Shown here: positions 58,237-64,000 of the stretch, piece after piece
Layout: the number at the start of each line of letters is the position of its first letter
Numbering within the stretch: position 1 is the first letter of the stretch
Assembly: GCF_041260155.1 (NCBI RefSeq)
Contig: NC_091947.1
Location: 29,163,615-29,227,614 of the forward strand
Origin: Ptychodera flava
Lineage: Eukaryota; Hemichordata; Enteropneusta; Ptychoderidae
Reading direction: 5' to 3'
DNA: 64,000 nt
The notes under the pieces: generated by a model
Seen by the model: the letters and a program-made list of their open reading frames with translations, nothing else
Told to the model about the DNA's origin: nothing
Database searches by the model: none
Translations under genes and position numbers: made by a program

Positions 58237-59550
58237 ATCTACATCACATTCAAGGCCCGGTATTGCCATGACTCACTAGCTATCCTTGCATGGAACGTTC
58301 AAGGTTTACGCAGAAATTTGAAGAACCCAGATTTTATAGAATTGTTACATAAATATCCTGTGGTGTGTCTTAATGAAACTTGGGCAAGCTCTGAGAGTGA
58401 ATATGATAAAGTGATTAGTGGATACAAATGCTTTTCTACCTATAATATTAGACAAAGTCGTTTTGGGAGACACTCGGGTGGTGTGTCTGTTTTTGTTATT
58501 GATTACTTGGCTCCCTATGTGAAAAGAGTTTGTAAGCAATCACAAAACGCTGTTTTAGTCACCATTGATAAAACCATTCTTAATCTTGACATGGATATTT
58601 TGTTATGCGCTGTATATGTACCGCCAGAACGTTCACCAATGTATACACATGATTCTTTAGATGGTATTGAAAACTTAGAGCACATTATCCTAGATGCTTA
58701 TGACAAGCTCGACAACTTTTATTTGATTGTAGTTGGCGATTTTAATGCACGTACCGGTGAATTACAGGATTATATTGTACAAGATAATGATGTACACCTA
58801 TATCCGGGTTATGAATCAGATACCTTTGACTTGCCACGTCGATCGAAGGATAAATTTGTAAATTCTTTTGGTAGGCAGCTGGTTGAGCTTTGTAAACAAA
58901 TAGATTTGCATATTGTAAATGGACGATTCCAAGGTGACAAAGATGGTAATTACACTTGTGTTTCAAATAATGGAGCAAGTGTCGTAGATTATGTAATCCT
59001 GTCAACAGAGCTGTTTTCCTATGTAGAAGACTTTTCAACCGTGCCTATAGATATCTCCGATCATTTTCCAATCTGCTGTAAGTTTATAAATATTTTACAT
59101 ACTTTATCTGAGCCAATCTCTGAAAGCGTTTGTAATATTCAATGTCGGACCCGCTTCAAATGGAATCCATCATATTCAGAAGTGTTTGCGCAGAAAATGG
59201 AAGATCATCATACTAGTCATCTTCTTACCAAGGCGTGTCTTCAACTCGCAAATGACAGTACAGATCAAGCTATTCTGACTATTAGTGATATCTTCGATTA
59301 TGCAGCATCGGAAATGAAAGTGAGGCATAAATCTGGCACTCGTCGTCAAGCTCAACCTGTTTGGTGGGACGTAGATTGCAACCAAGCCAAGAATGTAAAG
59401 TATGGACTTCTCAATAGATTTAGATTAACAAATAGTAGTAATGATTTGATTTTATATAGAAATGCAAAGAGTACATTTAAAGCCATATGTAGACGAAAGA
59501 AATTGATTCACCTGGAAAAACAAAACAACATTTATTTGAGGTCAAAATGA
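58237..59550 (+). pseudogene. LINE ORF2 part 1: apurinic-type endonuclease
   Basis: The frame is open from 58237, and recognisable endonuclease begins at LAILAWNVQGLRRN (about 58279). Motifs: LNETW, the catalytic VVGDFNART, and the terminal SDHFPI. It nicks the genomic target for reverse transcription. The frame ends at TGA in 'gtcaaaatga'. One extra A in that run shifts it out of the frame that continues at 59555. Confidence 0.9.
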
Positions 59551-59554
59551 CCCT

Positions 59555-60979
59555 GTGAAATTTTGGGGCTACTTACGTAATCTGAGACGTAAGTGTATTT
59601 TTACTAATGATATCACATCAGATCAATGGTATAATTATTTTCGTTCACTTCTTAATACAAGTAGTTCATTTTCCAATAGTATTGATACAACGTTCCATGA
59701 AGCTGTCACTACCCGTATTGAAACTCATGACCAACATTGCGATAATTGTCATGAAAATGTCCCCCATGACCTTAATGCTGTCATTACTGTGAATGAAATT
59801 GAGAAAGCTATTCGTAGCATGCCAAATGGCAAAGCACCTGGTCATGACGGTCTGGTTATTGAGTTATTGAAATATAGCTGGCCACGTCTAAGCAATGTTT
59901 TAACCTTGTTATTCAACAATATCTTTTCGAGTGGTCATTTTCCTGCAAGATGGAGTAAGGCCATCATTACACCTCTTCATAAAAAGGGAAGTCTGAATGA
60001 TGTAAATAATTACAGGGGCATTTCTCTTCTTTCTGTAGTTAGCAAAGTTTTTACCAAAGTTTTGAATTGGCGTTTAGATAATTGGTGCCAACAAAACAAA
60101 ATTATTTCAGAAGCTCAGGCCGGGTTTCGGCAGGGTTATAGTACCGTTGATAACATTTTCACATTACAAGCTATGGTTGCCAAATATCTGACATTACGAA
60201 AGGGTAGATTTTATTGTATTTTCATAGATTTTTCAAAAGCCTTTGACTCTGTTCATCATACTTTGTTGTGGGATAAACTTATCAGTTATGGTATTCACGG
60301 CAATTTTCTTTCTGTTCTCAGATCAATGTATAAAAACTTGCAATCTTGTGTAAGTACTCCTGCCGGTATTACTGATTATTTTGAATGTACAATCGGAACA
60401 CGGCAAGGATGTATGTTAAGCCCTGTTCTCTTTTCCTTGTTTATTAATGATCTTGTGTCATATACTCGTAAAATTGGTTGTGAAGGTGTTTATGTTGACG
60501 AAGAAGCGCAAAACCTGAATATTTTGATGTATGCTGATGACATAGCAGAAGGATCAATTCATATTCAGAGACAAATTAATCAGTTAAATTTATTCTGTTC
60601 ACACTGGGGACTAAGTGTCAACTTAGATAAAACCCAAATTATTGTTTTCCGTAGAGGAGGTCCTCTTAAAAATTATGAAAAGTGGTTCTTGGACAAAAGA
60701 CCGATTAAAGTCGTGCCCCAGTACAAATATTTGGGTTTAATTTTCTCGTCCAGACTTACTTGGAGTCCAACCAAGAAGAATCAAGCTTCACAAGGTCGAA
60801 AGGCCATGTTTCAATTGAAATCTGTATTAAGAAAATTGGGTGGACTGTCACTGCACGATTCTTTTAAACTTTTGATACTTATGTTACTCCGGTCTTATTG
60901 TATGGTAGTGAAATATGGGGCTACGACTATTCTCCCCAGGTTGAACAAGTTCACTATCAGTTTTGCAAGTTTCTTTTAA
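59555..60979 (+). pseudogene. LINE ORF2 part 2: reverse transcriptase
   Basis: RT motifs in order: SMPNGKAPGHDGL, NYRGISLLSV, QAGFRQGYST, the catalytic FIDFSKAFDSV, GTRQGCMLSPVLFSLFIND, the catalytic MYADDIA, and LNLDKTQ/YKYLG-type sequence. All catalytic Asp residues are present. Near 60873 a one-base loss in a T run moves the reading to another frame, after which this frame is not meaningful. Confidence 0.92.
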
Positions 60980-61019
60980 ATGTCAGTGGGAAAACGAATG
61001 ATATTGCTGCAATTGGTGA

Positions 61020-61742
61020 GTGTGGCCGTTTCCCCTCTATGTCATGTATTTTAAAAGGTGTGTAACTTATTGGTTGAAAATTTTACAGATGGATTCTCAT
61101 AGATATCCATACAGGTGCTATATTATGTTAAGCAGGTTATCTGAAGAACGAGCGATAAAATCTATTAATTGGGTCTATAATGTCAAAACCTTACTTTACC
61201 GCTTTGGATTTGGCCATGTATGGCTAAATCAAGGTGTGGGTTCAATTAATTTGTTTTTATCTGAGTTTACCCAGAGACTGAAAGATTGTGCTGGGCAAAA
61301 TTGGCACCAGGATGTAGAATCGTCTCCTAGGTTACGTAGTTACTGCACCTTTAAGACAATACTTGAACCAGAGAAATATTTGAGCAGTGTACACATTTCT
61401 AAATTTAGATTTGCGCTTTCAAGATTCCGATGTTCATCACATGTTCTTGAAATCGAGAAAGGACGCCATGAAAACACTCCTGTAAATGAAAGATATTGTA
61501 AACTCTGTTTGAAAACTAATAATCTCTGCGTTGAGGATGAATATCATTTTCTTTGTATATGTCCAATTTATAAAGACCTCCGAAAAGAAATGTTGCCACA
61601 CTGGTTTTGTATTAACCCTTCATTTGACAATTTTACGTCACTCTTGAGTACAAGTAATGTAAAACAACTTAATAGTTTAGCATCATTTATTTATTTTGCC
61701 ATGAAGAAAAGAGCAGACTCTCTCTCTGTAAGCGAAAACTGA
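61020..61742 (+). pseudogene. LINE ORF2 part 3: C-terminal region
   Basis: A third frame, reached after a further one-base loss in a C run near 61033. It contains YCKLCLKTNNLCVEDEYHFLCICPIY, the C-terminal Cys/His motif common in LINEs with this type of RT. It ends with TGA 44 bp before AATAAA. Confidence 0.85.
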
Positions 61743-61837
61743 TGTATTTTCTTTTTCACTATGGGCCTGTGGCCTGATGTTATGAAATAAACATTGATTG
61801 ATTGATTGACACACATTAACACACGTTACATACAGGT

Positions 61838-64000
61838 TTAGCCTGGCCGAGACGAAAGTACAGGGCTTGTGCCCGCAAGATATTGTTTTCCCTCCCGGGA
61901 AAGAACTGCAAGAAAGTGGCATCTCTTGCAGCTTCATGTAGGGCTCGGTTTTGCCTCACCGGGTCGAAAGTACAGGGCTTTTGCTGTGTTTTGGCGGCTT
62001 AAGCTTCGTCATTGCCGGTACGTACACCTTGGCTCCGAAGCCATCGTTGCTCTACTACGAAAACGTGCAGTACATGCGCGCTTGCAGTGACGTACCGAGC
62101 ACAGACGGAATGGGAACTATGCGAGAAAATAGGGCTTCTGCCCGCGAAACTGCAAGAAAGTGGCGATCTCTTGCAGCTTCATGCAGGACTCGGTTTTGCC
62201 TGACCGAGGCGAAAGTACAGGGCTTGTGCCCGCGAAACTTTCTGTCAACTCCGGGGAAACTTAATTAATTGAACCACTCGGTTTTGCCTCACCGGTCGAA
62301 AGTACAGGGCTTTTGCTGTGCTTTGGCGTCTTTAGCTTCGGCATTGCCGGTACATACACCTTGGCTCCGAAGCCATCGTTGCTCCTACTACGAAAACGTG
62401 CAGTACATGCGCGCTTGCAGTGACGTACCGAGCACAGACGGAATGGGAACTATGCGAGAAAATAGGGCTTCTGCCCGCGAAACTGCAAGAAAGTGGCGAT
62501 CTCTTGCAGCTTAAATGCAGCATTCGGTCTTGCCTGGCCGAGACGAAAGTACAGGGCTTGTGCCCGCAAGATATTGTTTTCCCTCCAGGGAAAGAACTGC
62601 AAGAAAGTGGCATCTCTTGCAGCTTCATGTAAGGCTCGGTTTTGCCTCACCGGGTCGAAAGTACAGGGCTTTTGCTGTGTTTTGGCGGCTTTAAGCTTCG
62701 TCATTGCCGGTACGTACACCTTGGCTCCGAAGCCATCGTTGCCCCTACCACGAAAACGTGCAGTAGTGTGCGCTTGCAGTGACGTACCGCGCACGGATAG
62801 AATGGGAACTATGTAAGAAAATAGGGCTTCTGCCCGCGAAAACTGCAAGAAAGTGGCGAACTCTTGCAGCTTAAATGCAGCAATCGGTTTTGCCTGGCCG
62901 AGTCGAAAGTACAGGGCTTGTGCCCGCAAATATTGTTTTCCCTCCCGGGAAAAACTGCAAGAAAGTGGCGATCTCTTGCAGCTTCATGTAGGGCTCGTTT
63001 ACGCCTGACCGGGTCGAAAGTACAGGGCTTCTGCCCGCGAACTTTCTGTCAACTCCGGGGAAACTTAATTAATTGGACCACTCGGTTTTGCCTCACCGGG
63101 TCGAAAGTACAGGGCTGTTGCTGAGCTTTGGCGGCTTTAGCTTCGGCATTGCCGGTACATACACCTTGGCTCCGAAGCCATTGTTGCCCCTACTACGAAA
63201 ACGTGCAGTACGTGTGCGCTTGCAGTGACGTACCGCGCACGGATAGAATGGGAACTATGCAAGAAAATAGGGCTTCTGCCCGCGAAACTGCAAGAAAGTG
63301 GCGAACTCTTGCAGCTTAAATGCAGCACTCGGTTTCGACTGCCCGAGTCGAAAGTACAGGGCTTGTGCCCGCAAAATATTGTTTCCCTCCCGGGAAAAAC
63401 TGCAAGAAAGTGGCATCTCTTGCAGCTTCATGCAGGGCTCGATTTTGCCTAACCGGGTCGAAAGTACAGGGCTTTTGCTGTGCTTTGGCGTCTTTTAGTT
63501 TCGGCATTGCCGGTACGTACACCTTGGCTCCGAAGCCATCGTTGCTCCTACTACGAAAACGTGCAATACGTGTGCGCTTGCAGTGACGTACCGCGCACGG
63601 ATAGAATGGGAACTATGTAAGAAAATAGGGCTCCTGCCCGCGAAACTGAAGAAAGTGGCGAACTCTTGCAGCTTAAATGCAGCACTCGGTTTCGACTGCC
63701 CGAGTCCAAAGTACAGGGCTTGTGCCCGCAAAATATTGTTTTCCCTCCCGGGAAGAACTGCAAGAAAGTGGCGATCTCTTGCAGCTTCATGTAGGACTCG
63801 ATTTTGCCTGACCGGGTCGAAAGTACAGGGCTTCTGCCCGCGAACTTTCTGTCAACTCCGGGGAAACTTAATAATTGGACCACTCTGTTTTGCCTGACCG
63901 GGCCGAAAGTACGGACTTTTGCTGTGTTTTAGTGGCTTAAGTTTCGTCATTGCCCGTACGTACACCTTGGCTCCGAAACCATCGTTGCCCCTACCACGAA
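61838..64000. repeat. GC-rich higher-order satellite, continues beyond the window
   Basis: Built from sub-blocks around 'cgaaagtacagggcttntgc', 'ctgcaagaaagtggcgatct' and 'attgccggtacgtacacctt'. The marker 'attgccggta' or its variant recurs at 62011, 62343, 62703, 63148, 63506 and 63949, giving periods of 332, 360, 445, 358 and 443. The longer period has an extra block 'actttctgtcaactccgggg'. The many overlapping frames on both strands are shadows of the repeat. Confidence 0.95.

Larger units (their letters stand above)
58225..61805 (+). mobile_element. 5'-truncated non-LTR retrotransposon (APE-type LINE)
   Basis: Endonuclease, reverse transcriptase and a C-terminal Cys/His motif run in order. 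They are followed by AATAAA (61786-61791) and a short (ATTG)n tail, as in LINEs of the I/L2/CR1 groups. A candidate 9-bp target duplication TTGACACAC lies at 58216-58224 and 61806-61814. The element starts almost at the endonuclease, so ORF1 and the 5' UTR are missing. Three frameshifts split ORF2. Confidence 0.9.

Noticed and set aside
61869-63897. Numerous overlapping frames on both strands at the right end
   Set aside because: All are shadows of the satellite, repeat with it and have no domain motifs.

Overview
The window is animal nuclear DNA: AT-rich, with long intergenic stretches, split genes with GT-AG introns, many transposons and several satellites. It holds a cluster of intronless Toll-like receptor (TLR) genes, a histamine N-methyltransferase-like gene, ABCC transporter exons, a DIRS retrotransposon and a LINE. 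Together these suggest a marine invertebrate, most likely a deuterostome (echinoderm, hemichordate or cephalochordate). A mollusc cannot be excluded from sequence alone.

Layout. 1-844: last exon of an unidentified plus-strand gene. 2581-6861: a two-copy tandem repeat, then a DIRS-type tyrosine-recombinase retrotransposon with inverted ends, an internal complementary region and an apparent deletion joining gag to mid-RT. 7734-32907: the TLR cluster. Three related copies lie in the same orientation: an intact 947-residue receptor (10323-13166), a copy cut short in its ectodomain (22229-23785), and a copy broken by two frameshifts, a 3.8 kb insertion and a TIR-domain stop (26292-32907). Each has a related upstream block with a kappaB-like site about 300 bp before the ATG. 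Two of the blocks carry a 21-bp minisatellite that is a single unit in the third. The LRRCT-TM-TIR part of copies 1 and 3 is almost identical while the LRR part differs, as expected from gene conversion.

Between and after the TLR copies are mobile and fold-back sequences. A recurrent type (18187-20248, 38744-39513, 50814-52099) is flanked by TTA, starts GGGA and carries G/C runs and arrays of homopolymer tracts. This fits non-autonomous PIF/Harbinger-like elements. A 4.4 kb element with TTAA flanks (35786-40211) encloses one of them. 44149-46528 (minus) is a three-exon histamine N-methyltransferase-like gene. 49674-50766 is a repeat field built on a 15-bp palindrome. 52381-54170 (minus) holds two adjacent exons of an ABCC-type transporter; its other exons were not found here. 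55178-56083 is a fold-back element. 58225-61805 is a 5'-truncated LINE with three frameshifts. From 61838 to the end runs a GC-rich higher-order satellite.

Functionally, the coherent unit is the TLR cluster: one probably working innate-immune receptor and two decayed relatives with a shared upstream region. All comparisons were made by eye; identities and counts are approximate.
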